Assembly: GCA_002243285.1 (NCBI GenBank)
Contig: CP022585.1
Span: 718,501 to 782,500, forward strand
Origin: Candidatus Fluviicola riflensis
Lineage (GTDB): Bacteria > Bacteroidota > Bacteroidia > Flavobacteriales_D > Crocinitomicaceae
Length of the DNA: 64,000 bases
Direction of reading: 5' to 3'
Notes under the pieces: model-generated
What the model was told of the DNA's origin: nothing
What the model saw: only the letters and a program-made list of their open reading frames with translations
The model's database searches: none
Made by a program: the position numbers and the translations under genes
In this document: in pieces, positions 36,981 through 44,301 of the stretch
Layout: every line of letters begins with the position of its first letter
How positions within the stretch are numbered: position 1 is the stretch's first letter

Positions 36981-37007
36981 GGGAGATGTAACAATCTCCC
37001 TTTTTTT
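36981..37007 (+). terminator. Intrinsic terminator after the crotonase gene
   Basis: GGGAGAT (36981-36987) pairs with ATCTCCC (36994-37000) across a 6-base loop, followed by seven T. It separates the convergent genes ending at 36957 and 37009. Confidence 0.92.
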
Positions 37008-37008
37008 G

Positions 37009-38397
37009 TTATACTTCTTCCAGTAAATAGGTGTGGAAAACAGTCAAATGCGGATCACTGATACTTGTTTTTTGTTTCCGTTTGGCCGATTTGTTTTTCA
37101 ATTGTTGTAAGGTATACATGTGTGCATCCTGTCCAAGCGGACTGTCGGGATTGTTGACGAGCATCCGGTTGGTAGAATCGATAACCGATTTGATCAATTG
37201 ATAATTGTTGCGTTTGATCTGAATGCTGATAAACAACAAACGAGCGAAGACAGCGAAGAAATAATTCGATGTGTACATCAATTCATTGAGCAAGTTGAGC
37301 GCTTTTCGATACTCTTTTCGTTTTTCAAACAACACGGCGCGCAAAAAATCTTCCAGAACATTTCCCTGGCCTCTGAAATAAATATGGTTTTCGTTCAACA
37401 AACGTTCGGCTGTTTCAATTTCGTTATTGAGAATGGTAAACAGGATTTTGTAGAACAATGTATTGTTGTTCATGATGGTGAAATTCTGATTTTCCTGTAA
37501 AATCTGATCAGTCAGCGCCGTGAGTTCATGAATGGGCTTCCCGCTGAAAAAGTTAAGCCGCAGTTCCAGGAACAATGCCTTTCTGTAAAAAGCTTCGTAC
37601 TCTTTGGAATGTACTTTTTCACGCCTTAGGCGGGCGCTGTCCTCCAGTAGGCATTTTTTTCCTTCTGCCAAAAAAGTGTAGAGTTTCGGTGAATTGAAAT
37701 GCAATTTTGCCAATGAAAAGTAAAGAGAGGCTTTATTCAGCGGAATTTGCTGATGTTGCAGGCAGCTTTCAATTTCACTGATTAGCGGCTCTTTTTCGTG
37801 ATCGATGAGTGAGTTTTTTTCGAGATAAATATTAGTTTTATTATGGTAATATTCGATCAATCTATCGTCGTAGGAAAGTTTCAATACACGCAAAAATGAC
37901 TCATTGGCATCCAATGCTTTGTGCAAATCTTTTTCGTTGGGCGAGGCGTAATTCATTCGGAATTTTCCTTTTAAACCGATCATTTGATTCAGATCGTCTT
38001 CGTCTTCCAGCGCATGTTTATAGCCTTTTTCATAATATTGGTTGAGCAATTGCGTGTTTCCTTTGGTTTCCAAAGCCTGAGCTAGTAAAATATTGCGAAT
38101 ACTCTTTTTTTGTTCGAGGTAAGTTTCCAAAATCACAGACTCGATTTCATCGGCAAACAAACTGGCGAAGCGACGAATTTTCAACTCTTTTTCCTGCACG
38201 TTCGACAAAGGCCAGTTTTGTTCTACTTCCGCTTTTAGAAAAGTATTTAAGCTGAGAATAGAAAATTCTTTTTGCTGCAGGAACGTATGAAAAAGCTGCA
38301 TTACCTTATGGTTACTTTGCTTACATCGCGCCAGTAATACTTTTTGCTGATGTGTACTCAATTCATTAAGTAAAGTATGTAATTTGTTGCCGATCAT
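37009..38397 (-). CDS. Helical protein of unknown function
   Basis: A 462-residue cytoplasmic protein, almost wholly alpha-helical, with TPR-like pair spacing in the middle (SLYFSLAKLHFNSPKLYTFLAEGKK region) and near residues 330-400 (LEDFLRAVLFEKRKEYRKALNLLNELM). There is no signal peptide, membrane segment or catalytic motif. The tail is basic (KNKSAKRKQKT). I recognise no named family. It is monocistronic: the crotonase terminator lies at its 3' side, and a long inverted repeat lies 97-160 bases upstream of its start. It may be a scaffold protein; the function is unknown. Confidence 0.78.
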   Translation of the reverse strand: MIGNKLHTLLNELSTHQQKVLLARCKQSNHKVMQLFHTFLQQKEFSILSLNTFLKAEVEQNWPLSNVQEKELKIRRFASLFADEIESVILETYLEQKKSIRNILLAQALETKGNTQLLNQYYEKGYKHALEDEDDLNQMIGLKGKFRMNYASPNEKDLHKALDANESFLRVLKLSYDDRLIEYYHNKTNIYLEKNSLIDHEKEPLISEIESCLQHQQIPLNKASLYFSLAKLHFNSPKLYTFLAEGKKCLLEDSARLRREKVHSKEYEAFYRKALFLELRLNFFSGKPIHELTALTDQILQENQNFTIMNNNTLFYKILFTILNNEIETAERLLNENHIYFRGQGNVLEDFLRAVLFEKRKEYRKALNLLNELMYTSNYFFAVFARLLFISIQIKRNNYQLIKSVIDSTNRMLVNNPDSPLGQDAHMYTLQQLKNKSAKRKQKTSISDPHLTVFHTYLLEEV

Positions 38398-38494
38398 TTT
38401 AACTGTTCTGTTTCAATTTGAGTAATACTTTCGAAAGTAGTACAACGATACGATAATTCGTTTCTGTTAGCGCAATTTTGAGCTTGAATTTTGC

Positions 38495-38556
38495 GAATTC
38501 GCGAATTTGAGTGTTCGCAATATTACGAACACCCGAACACGCAAATTCCCGAATTC
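38495..38556. repeat. 62-base imperfect inverted repeat in the gap after the aroG/chorismate mutase gene
   Basis: The outer arms 38495-38509 and 38542-38556 (15 bases each) pair with one mismatch around GAATTC...AATTTG; the inner arms GTGTTCG (38511-38517) and CGAACAC (38526-38532) pair perfectly over an 8-base loop. It starts 12 bases after the stop of the reverse-strand gene at 38568 and has no T run on either strand. It may be an mRNA 3' stability element or a repeat-family member. Confidence 0.55.
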
Positions 38557-38567
38557 GATTTTCGAGT

Positions 38568-39647
38568 TCACCTCATTTTCGTGTGATTCAGATTACTCTG
38601 CAACCGGATGCTTTCCAAATGAATAATCTCCATAAACGCCTGAACAAACTGATCATTTAATCCTGCAGAATTCCCTTTTTCAATCATTTTATTCAGGATC
38701 TCATTCCAGCGATTGCTTTGCAAAACAGCCACGTTGTTTTCTTTTTTCAGATTTCCAATCTGCCTGGCTGTAGCCAAACGATTGGTGAGAAGCTGAATCA
38801 GTTCGTCATCAAATAAATTGATTTGTTCACGTAACATGTCAATCTGCTGCGAAAATTGTTTATCGACCTGGTGTTTTTTCCAAATCAATCCCTCGAGCAG
38901 CAACTGCAGTTCGCGGGGTGTAATTTGTTGTTCTTTATCGGTCCAGGCCCTGTCGGGATCAATATGCGACTCGATCATCAGTCCCTGGTAACCGAGATTG
39001 AGTCCTTTTTGAGCAATATCCTGCAAATCAACACGATTTCCGCAAATGTGGGACGGATCAACAATCATGGGGATTTCGGGAAACAAACGCTTCATTTCAA
39101 TCGGAATCTGCCACATAGGAGTATTGCGGTAATCGCCTTTAACATACGAGGAAAATCCACGGTGAATAAGTCCGATGTTTTCTACCCCGGCTTTCCGAAG
39201 GCGTTCTACGGCACCAATCCACAATTTTACATCCGGATTTACCGGATTTTTGACTAAAACCAACCTGTCGGTTCCTTTCAATGCTGCGGCGATTTCCTGT
39301 ACACTAAACGGATTCACGGTAGTCCGGGCTCCAATCCAAAGTACGTCAGTATCAAACTGCAAAGCATTGTTTACATGTTCGGCCGTTGCTACTTCGACAG
39401 CTGTTTTCAGGCCCGTTTCCTTTTTTGCCTGCAAAAGCCATGAAAGTCCGATGAGCCCGATTCCTTCAAATCCTCCGGGATTAGTACGTGGTTTCCAAAC
39501 CCCGGCACGGAAAATAGTTGCCGTGGTTTGATTTTTAATGGCATGAGCCGTTTTTAAAACCTGTTCTTCCGTTTCCGCACTGCAAGGCCCGGCCAAAATA
39601 ATCGGTTCCAATGCATTTGTTTCAGAGTGTAAGTTGTCCGCCTTCAT
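38568..39647 (-). CDS. Bifunctional DAHP synthase / chorismate mutase
   Basis: A 359-residue protein from the preferred ATG at 39647 (MKADNLHSETNALEP); the frame is open upstream to 39749 inside pheA. Residues about 15-260 are the KDPG-aldolase-like 3-deoxy-7-phosphoheptulonate synthase: ILAGPCSAET with a metal-binding Cys, KPRTNPGGFEG, HRGFSSYVKGDYRN and IVDPSHICGNR. Residues about 265-355 are an AroQ-type chorismate mutase (MLREQINLFDDELIQLLTNRLATARQIG). It catalyses the first step of the shikimate pathway and the branch to prephenate. It overlaps pheA by 26 bases, so both lie under the Phe/Tyr attenuator upstream of pheA. The fused mutase domain usually gives feedback control by prephenate. 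Confidence 0.94.
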   Translation of the reverse strand: MKADNLHSETNALEPIILAGPCSAETEEQVLKTAHAIKNQTTATIFRAGVWKPRTNPGGFEGIGLIGLSWLLQAKKETGLKTAVEVATAEHVNNALQFDTDVLWIGARTTVNPFSVQEIAAALKGTDRLVLVKNPVNPDVKLWIGAVERLRKAGVENIGLIHRGFSSYVKGDYRNTPMWQIPIEMKRLFPEIPMIVDPSHICGNRVDLQDIAQKGLNLGYQGLMIESHIDPDRAWTDKEQQITPRELQLLLEGLIWKKHQVDKQFSQQIDMLREQINLFDDELIQLLTNRLATARQIGNLKKENNVAVLQSNRWNEILNKMIEKGNSAGLNDQFVQAFMEIIHLESIRLQSNLNHTKMR

Positions 39648-40464
39648 AGATTCCGAGTATTTTAATGCGTTTTGTATGTTGTTTGATTGCTTGTAATGCG
39701 CGCTCAAGCGGTACTTTTTCGTCGAATGAAAGATCAACATGAAAAGCATACTCCGTTGGCTTATCTGGCACCGGCACGCTTTGGATTTTGGATAAATTCA
39801 ACCGGTTTTCTTTGAAAACAGTGAGAATATCTGCCAACGTTCCCAATTCATCGTTCAGACTGAATGAAACCGACGCTTTATTGGCGTTTTCCTCCGTGTC
39901 GGGATGCTTGGTGAGAATGTAGAAACGCGTGTAATTGTTCGTTTCGTCGCTAATGTTTGACTGGATAATTTCCAATTGAAAAACCTTGGCGAGAGTTGAA
40001 CTGCCAATTACCGCCAAATCGCCTTCCGTTCGTTCGGCAACAAATTTCGCTGAGGTTGAGGTGTCTTTGTACTCTGTGACCCGGATGTGCGGTTGCGCAG
40101 CAAGAAATTCTTGGCATTGCCCGATTGCCATGGGATGCGAAATCACTTCCGTGATATCCGACAGCTGTTTGCCGGGTTGCGCTAATAGGTCCATTTCCAG
40201 CGGCAGGTAAACTTCACCGATGATCCGCAGATCAAACAAATCGATCCAGTGATAATTCAATAAGATACTACCGGCGATTTTGTTTTCAATGGCGATAATG
40301 CCGAAATCGACAGTGTTTTGCTCAATTTTTTGACACACTTCTTTGAAAGTGCCGCATTCGTCGATTGTAATGTCTTCACCGAAATAATTGCGCGCTGCAA
40401 TGTCATGGAAAGAGGCGATGCCACCTTGTATGGCTACTTTGTGATTTCTCATAGATTTTGTCAT
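39622..40464 (-). CDS. pheA: Prephenate dehydratase with ACT domain
   Basis: A 280-residue enzyme converting prephenate to phenylpyruvate in phenylalanine synthesis. The catalytic part (residues about 8-185) has VAIQGGIASFHDIAARNYFG, PLEMDLLAQPG and the NNYTRFYIL motif with the essential Thr-Arg-Phe. Residues about 200-280 form an ACT domain (LGTLADILTVFKENRLNLSKIQSVP) that binds phenylalanine for feedback inhibition. No chorismate mutase is fused here; that domain is on the next gene, which overlaps by 26 bases. The start is ATG 40464, or the Met four residues on (40452). Expression is probably set by the leader attenuator at 40515-40645. Confidence 0.95.
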   Translation of the reverse strand: MTKSMRNHKVAIQGGIASFHDIAARNYFGEDITIDECGTFKEVCQKIEQNTVDFGIIAIENKIAGSILLNYHWIDLFDLRIIGEVYLPLEMDLLAQPGKQLSDITEVISHPMAIGQCQEFLAAQPHIRVTEYKDTSTSAKFVAERTEGDLAVIGSSTLAKVFQLEIIQSNISDETNNYTRFYILTKHPDTEENANKASVSFSLNDELGTLADILTVFKENRLNLSKIQSVPVPDKPTEYAFHVDLSFDEKVPLERALQAIKQHTKRIKILGIYEGGQLTL

Positions 40465-40514
40465 TTGAGCCCCGATTTCTTTGTGGGAACGGATGTTGTT
40501 TTAAAAAATAAGTC

Positions 40515-40543
40515 AAAAAAAAACCTCCTGGTTAAAGGAGGTT
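40515..40543 (-). terminator. Attenuator terminator in the pheA leader
   Basis: On the reverse strand AACCTCCT pairs with AGGAGGTT (8 perfect pairs) across a TTAACC loop and is followed by nine T in a row. It lies 50 bases before the pheA start and after the leader peptide, so it is upstream of the genes it controls. The first arm can instead pair with AGGAGCGGT directly after the leader peptide (antiterminator, 7 pairs with a 2-base bulge). Confidence 0.9.
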
Positions 40544-40567
40544 CACGAAATGATATACCGCTCCTGA

Positions 40568-40615
40568 TTACATGGAGTTGTAATAAAAAAACGACATATT
40601 ATTTCTACTGTTCAT
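40568..40615 (-). CDS. Phe/Tyr leader peptide of the pheA attenuator
   Basis: A 15-residue peptide, MNSRNNMSFFYYNSM, read from the ATG at 40615 to the TAA at 40568. It contains two Phe codons (TTT TTT, 40591-40586) followed directly by two Tyr codons (TAT TAC, 40585-40580), out of 15. The peptide is not expected to have a cellular role; its translation senses charged tRNA-Phe and tRNA-Tyr. A ribosome stalled there would cover CTCC (40577-40574) and free the next segment to form the antiterminator. This is the arrangement of proteobacterial phe and trp leaders. The gene downstream is pheA, which matches the amino acids sensed. Confidence 0.8.
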   Translation of the reverse strand: MNSRNNMSFFYYNSM

Positions 40616-40637
40616 CCTGTTATGTTTTCAATTGCAA

Positions 40638-40645
40638 CAAAGGTA
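40638..40645 (-). promoter_or_regulatory. -7 promoter box of the pheA operon
   Basis: On the reverse strand TACCTTTG is a perfect TAnnTTTG match, 22 bases upstream of the leader-peptide ATG. Transcription would start near 40632 and give a leader of about 170 bases before pheA. Farther upstream (40680-40876), only a 12-base direct repeat (AAAGGACAAATT at 40775 and 40839) and TTTTGAGC...GCTCAAAA (40813-40841) were seen. Confidence 0.7.
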
Positions 40646-40876
40646 GAACCAAAAGACGTGTGACAGCATAAAAAAGACAATTCCATGTGAATTTAGGCTA
40701 AAAACAAAAGTTGTTTTTATGAATGTTACTTTGTTTTAAATCAGTCTTTTAAAATTATTTATGGATTCTTTTTGAAAGGACAAATTCGGTTTTTAATGGA
40801 ATTAATAAGCTGTTTTGAGCGAAAAGGTCAATTGCTCAAAAGGACAAATTGTTCTTGTAGAAACAGTTAAAGTTAT

Positions 40877-41932
40877 TTATCTGGATAAAAGCGCCAGCAA
40901 CGCAAAACTCGCCAGCCAATGTTCGCCCATATAATCACCATCTGTAATGTTGGGAAGCGATGCATCCATATGCTGGTCAGCGACTTTTATTAAATGAGCA
41001 AACCGTTTGTCTGATTTCCCCAGGTTGTACAAACACCAGCCACGACTGAAATTCAAACCGTCGAGATGTACCAGTTTTCCGTCTGTTCGGTCAATTATTT
41101 TTCCCGGCTCCAATTGGAATTTCTTACTAAACAATTCCGGAAGAAAGACTTTTAACCATTTCTGAAATTCCGCTTTGGGCAATACCCGGCGCATCAAATC
41201 CACTTCTTCCAGTGCTCCCGATAAAAAATCGTAGCCGCTTGGTTCAAATTTCAACGGATAATTTGCGTCTTTTTGGTAAAAATCGATGCTGCGTTTGGTG
41301 ATGATCTGTTTGAGTGAATCATTCGACGTGTGAACCGCATAATCATAAGCGAAAGTGAGTCCGAAAGCCGTATTGATATGGTCACCAGACCGAATCGGAT
41401 AAACCAGTTTTGGCAGGAACGTGTAATATTTCCTGCAAATAAGATTTGATAAAGGCCGCAGGTTTTCGGCGCAGGTTTTCCCCATTGGATCATTCCAGGT
41501 GTCCAGTTCCTGTTGTAATTTCAGGATCCATGCCCAGCCGTATGTGCGTTCAAACGAATCGTTGAACTTCGTACTGAAAAAAGCAATTTCGGTTTGGATA
41601 TTCGTTGCAGTGAGTTGCTCTGATAATACCTTTCGGATATCAGTGGCGTTTTCAATTCCCGGAAATTGCTTTAAAATTGTAACCATGAGCCAATGTCCGT
41701 GAACCGAAGAATGCCAGTCAAAACATCCGTAAAATGCAGGATGAAGCGTGGCAGGCGAAAGCAGTCCGGTTGAATCGTTCAGCACTTGTCCCAGTTTATT
41801 GGGATATTCCTGCTGAGCGCATTTCAGTGGTAAAGCAACCAATCTGGCAGCCTGTTCTGTGGTAAGCTGATTTTGTGCAGTAACAGCTTGCAGCCACAAC
41901 AACGAACATCCAAGAAAAAGTGCTTTCATCAT
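40877..41932 (-). CDS. DUF2891 family exported protein
   Basis: A protein of about 351 residues from the ATG at 41932 (MMKALFLGCSLLWLQAVTAQ), which gives a clean signal peptide; the frame is open further upstream to 42070 but that part overlaps dinB. The family hallmark HPAFYGCFDWHSSVHGHW lies near residue 70, followed by FERTYGWAWILKLQQEL and YPIRSGDHINTAF. DUF2891 proteins probably adopt an (alpha/alpha)-barrel fold like some glycosidases, but their activity is not established. It is divergent from dinB with about 100 bases between. No terminator or operon partner is obvious. Confidence 0.88.
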   Translation of the reverse strand: MMKALFLGCSLLWLQAVTAQNQLTTEQAARLVALPLKCAQQEYPNKLGQVLNDSTGLLSPATLHPAFYGCFDWHSSVHGHWLMVTILKQFPGIENATDIRKVLSEQLTATNIQTEIAFFSTKFNDSFERTYGWAWILKLQQELDTWNDPMGKTCAENLRPLSNLICRKYYTFLPKLVYPIRSGDHINTAFGLTFAYDYAVHTSNDSLKQIITKRSIDFYQKDANYPLKFEPSGYDFLSGALEEVDLMRRVLPKAEFQKWLKVFLPELFSKKFQLEPGKIIDRTDGKLVHLDGLNFSRGWCLYNLGKSDKRFAHLIKVADQHMDASLPNITDGDYMGEHWLASFALLALLSR

Positions 41933-41991
41933 CTGATTTTTAGCGACTAAAATACCGATTTTTGAGTTACGGAATAGCCGGCAGGAATCCG

Positions 41992-41999
41992 TAAATTTG
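41992..41999 (+). promoter_or_regulatory. -7 promoter box of dinB
   Basis: TAAATTTG is a perfect TAnnTTTG match 34 bases before the ATG at 42033. No LexA-like operator was recognised near it. Confidence 0.55.
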
Positions 42000-42032
42000 A
42001 TGCGTGTCAGCAGGTAGCCGACCAATATTGCG

Positions 42033-43124
42033 ATGTACGAAGAGTTTCCATTTCCGGTTAGAAAAATCATTCATGTTGACATGGATGCGTTTTATGCTTC
42101 CGTAGAGCAAATGGACAATCCTGAATTGCGCGGAAAACCGTTGGCTGTTGGTGGAAATGAAGTGCGTGGCGTGGTTTCTGCGGCCAGTTACGAAGCCCGG
42201 AGATTCGGTGTGCGATCAGCTATGTCTGGAATTATCGCCGCACGGAAATGTCCGCACCTGATTTTTGTACCACCGCGATTTGACCGTTACAAAGAAATCT
42301 CACAGCAAATCAGGGCTGTGTTTCATGAGTTCACCGATTTGGTGGAACCGCTTTCATTGGACGAAGCTTTTTTGGACGTCACCGAAAACAAATTCAATCA
42401 TCCTTCTGCTACTTTATTGGCGCAGGAAATCCGCCGACGGATTAAAGAAGTCACCGGATTAAATGCTTCCGCAGGAATCTCCATCAATAAATTTGTCGCC
42501 AAAGTAGCTTCGGATATCAACAAACCAAACGGACAAAAAACCATTCCTCCCGAAGAAGTGCTGGCCTTTTTGGAAACCTTGCCGATTGAAAAGTTTTTCG
42601 GCGTCGGAAAAGTGACCGCTGATCGCATGAATAAACACGGAATTTTCAACGGAGCCGATCTGAAGAAAAGATCACTTGAATACCTGAGCCTTTACTTCGG
42701 GAAATCAGGCAAACATTATTACGACATTGTTCGGGGAATTCAATACAGCGAAGTTGTTCCGGATCGTTTACGGAAATCCATTGCCGCCGAGCGTACGTTC
42801 AGCAGCGATCTCAGTTCGTCTTATTTTATGATTGAACAACTCGATAAAATCGCTGATGAACTCGAAAAAAGATTGGTGCGAAACAATGTAAAAGGCAAGA
42901 CGATTACCGTGAAATTGAAGTTCAGTGATTTTACGCAACAAACCCGCAGTAAAACAGTACCTTTGTTCGTGAACCGGAAGGCTGATTTTTTTCCTGTCGT
43001 GGAAGAATTAATGGAACAGGAACCATTGAAAGGAGCGGTTCGATTGCTCGGTATTTCGATGACCAAACTCGATTCGGAAGAAGGTTCAAAAAGTGTTTCA
43101 GCACAACTGATGTTGGATTTTTGA
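42033..43124 (+). CDS. dinB: DNA polymerase IV (Y-family, translesion)
   Basis: A 363-residue Y-family polymerase. The catalytic motifs VDMDAFYASVEQ (residues about 14-25) and SLDEAFLDVT (about 104-113) are intact; the helix-hairpin-helix region (GVGKVTADRMNKHGI) and the little-finger domain (RKSIAAERTFSSDL) follow. The C-terminus ends SAQLMLDF, a good sliding-clamp-binding motif (QLxLDF type). The length is normal. It bypasses damaged bases in DNA repair. It is monocistronic and divergent from the DUF2891 gene. Confidence 0.96.
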   Translation: MYEEFPFPVRKIIHVDMDAFYASVEQMDNPELRGKPLAVGGNEVRGVVSAASYEARRFGVRSAMSGIIAARKCPHLIFVPPRFDRYKEISQQIRAVFHEFTDLVEPLSLDEAFLDVTENKFNHPSATLLAQEIRRRIKEVTGLNASAGISINKFVAKVASDINKPNGQKTIPPEEVLAFLETLPIEKFFGVGKVTADRMNKHGIFNGADLKKRSLEYLSLYFGKSGKHYYDIVRGIQYSEVVPDRLRKSIAAERTFSSDLSSSYFMIEQLDKIADELEKRLVRNNVKGKTITVKLKFSDFTQQTRSKTVPLFVNRKADFFPVVEELMEQEPLKGAVRLLGISMTKLDSEEGSKSVSAQLMLDF

Positions 43125-43278
43125 GGCTTGCTGTTGGATGGGTTGATTAACAACCAAATATTCCCGCATCTTTTTCATCAAAATCTGGTTCTGTACTGAA
43201 AAACAAAGAAAAACACGCCGAATCTCTCGTATTCCCCACTTTATTTAAAAATACCTTGTTAATAAAAAATAGAGTTTC

Positions 43279-43286
43279 TATCTTTG
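43279..43286 (+). promoter_or_regulatory. Promoter and short structured leader of rplM-rpsI
   Basis: TATCTTTG is a perfect -7 box, with TTG at 43257-43259 as the -33 element. CCCC-AAATT-GGGG (43290-43302) follows directly and would fold at the very 5' end of the mRNA. The 13-base word TTATTTAAAAATA occurs at 43241-43253 and again at 43311-43323, flanking the promoter. Control by L13 or S9 is possible but not shown. Confidence 0.7.
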
Positions 43287-43331
43287 CACCCCCAAATTGG
43301 GGATATTGTCTTATTTAAAAATAGAAAAGTA

Positions 43332-43787
43332 GTGGATACTTTAAGTTACAAAACCGTGTCCGGCAACAAGGAAACCGCAAATAAAAAGTGGTTGTTGGTG
43401 GACGCTGAGGGCCAGACTGTTGGTCGCTTAGCGAGCAAGGTGGCGAAGTTAATCCGTGGAAAACACAAGACTAACTTTACACCGCATGCTGACTGCGGAG
43501 ATAACGTGATTGTTATCAATGCAGCTAAAATTTCGTTCTCTGGTACCAAATTGGTAAACAAAGAGTACGTACGTTACACTGGCTATCCGGGTGGACAGCG
43601 TTCACTAACAGCTCAGGAGTTGTTGGCGCGCAATCCTCAACGTGTAGTTGAGAAAGCAATCAAAGGAATGTTGCCGAAAAACACATTGGGCCGTAACTTG
43701 TTTACGAACCTGAAAGTGTACGCAGGTGCTGAGCACAAGCAAGAGGCGCAAAATCCGGAGGTAATTAATCTTGACACATTCAAATAA
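43332..43787 (+). CDS. rplM: 50S ribosomal protein L13
   Basis: A 151-residue protein from the GTG at 43332 ([20 protein letters not shown]). An upstream ATG at 43284 is inside the promoter and would add residues not found in the family, so the GTG is chosen. The L13 core is clear: [51 protein letters not shown] and [13 protein letters not shown]. It assembles early in the large subunit. The next gene, rpsI, starts six bases after its stop (or overlaps it by one base). Expression is probably high, given the perfect promoter boxes. Confidence 0.97.
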   Translation: MDTLSYKTVSGNKETANKKWLLVDAEGQTVGRLASKVAKLIRGKHKTNFTPHADCGDNVIVINAAKISFSGTKLVNKEYVRYTGYPGGQRSLTAQELLARNPQRVVEKAIKGMLPKNTLGRNLFTNLKVYAGAEHKQEAQNPEVINLDTFK

Positions 43788-43792
43788 TGGAT

Positions 43793-44179
43793 ATGGAAGT
43801 AGTAAACACATTAGGAAGAAGAAAAACATCCGTTGCGCGTGTATACCTTATGAAAGGTACGGGCAAGGTGACAGTCAACAAGCGTGACTATAAAGAATTC
43901 TTTCCTGTAGCCGTTTTGCAATCGAAAATTGAGCAACCGTTCAGCCTGACTGAAACAACCGGTCAATACGATGTAAAAGTAAACGTTGCAGGTGGAGGAG
44001 TAAACGGCCAGGCCGAAGCGATCCGTTTGGGTATCGCCCGTGCATTGGTTAAGGTTTCTGAAGATATGAAACCGTTGTTGAAAGCTGAAGGTTTGATGAC
44101 ACGTGACCCGCGTATGGTGGAACGTAAAAAACCAGGTCAGCCGAAAGCACGTAAAAAATTCCAATTCTCGAAACGTTAA
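43793..44179 (+). CDS. rpsI: 30S ribosomal protein S9
   Basis: A 128-residue protein from the preferred ATG at 43793 ([19 protein letters not shown]); an ATG at 43787 that overlaps the rplM stop would add two residues. It carries [33 protein letters not shown] and the basic C-terminal tail [17 protein letters not shown], which reaches the P-site tRNA. The rplM-rpsI order is the usual one. A long structured leader separates it from rpsB. Confidence 0.97.
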   Translation: MEVVNTLGRRKTSVARVYLMKGTGKVTVNKRDYKEFFPVAVLQSKIEQPFSLTETTGQYDVKVNVAGGGVNGQAEAIRLGIARALVKVSEDMKPLLKAEGLMTRDPRMVERKKPGQPKARKKFQFSKR

Positions 44180-44203
44180 TCGTATTCAGAGATTGGGCAG
44201 TTG

Positions 44204-44273
44204 TTTAGTATCCAAGCTGCGAGTATTGTTTTCGGTCTCAGATCGTTGATCCCTCGCACAGCTGATTACTAAA
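44204..44273 (+). promoter_or_regulatory. Structured leader before rpsB
   Basis: TTTAGTA (44204-44210) pairs with TACTAAA (44267-44273), and AGCTGCGAG (44215-44223) pairs with CTCGC-A-CAGCT (44253-44263) with one bulged A. GATC-GTT-GATC (44241-44251) forms a small hairpin in the loop. The structure ends 28 bases before the rpsB ATG. It is a likely binding site for ribosomal protein S2 or another regulator; no T run follows, so it is not a terminator. No perfect -7 box was found in the 122-base gap. Confidence 0.6.
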
Positions 44274-44301
44274 GGAATGTAAACAATTTAAAAAAAGAAT
44301 T

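Noticed and set aside
38495..38556. Intrinsic terminator of the pheA operon
   Set aside because: The stem is strong but neither side has a T run, so it is listed as a repeat rather than a terminator.
40775..40850. Direct repeat AAAGGACAAATT (40775 and 40839) with TTTTGAGC/GCTCAAAA between
   Set aside because: Possible small structure after the DUF2891 gene, but the lengths are near what AT-rich DNA gives by chance, and no link to a gene is evident.
41992..42070. Longer N-terminus of the DUF2891 protein up to 42070
   Set aside because: The extension overlaps the dinB start and promoter, and the internal Met at 41932 gives a perfect signal peptide.
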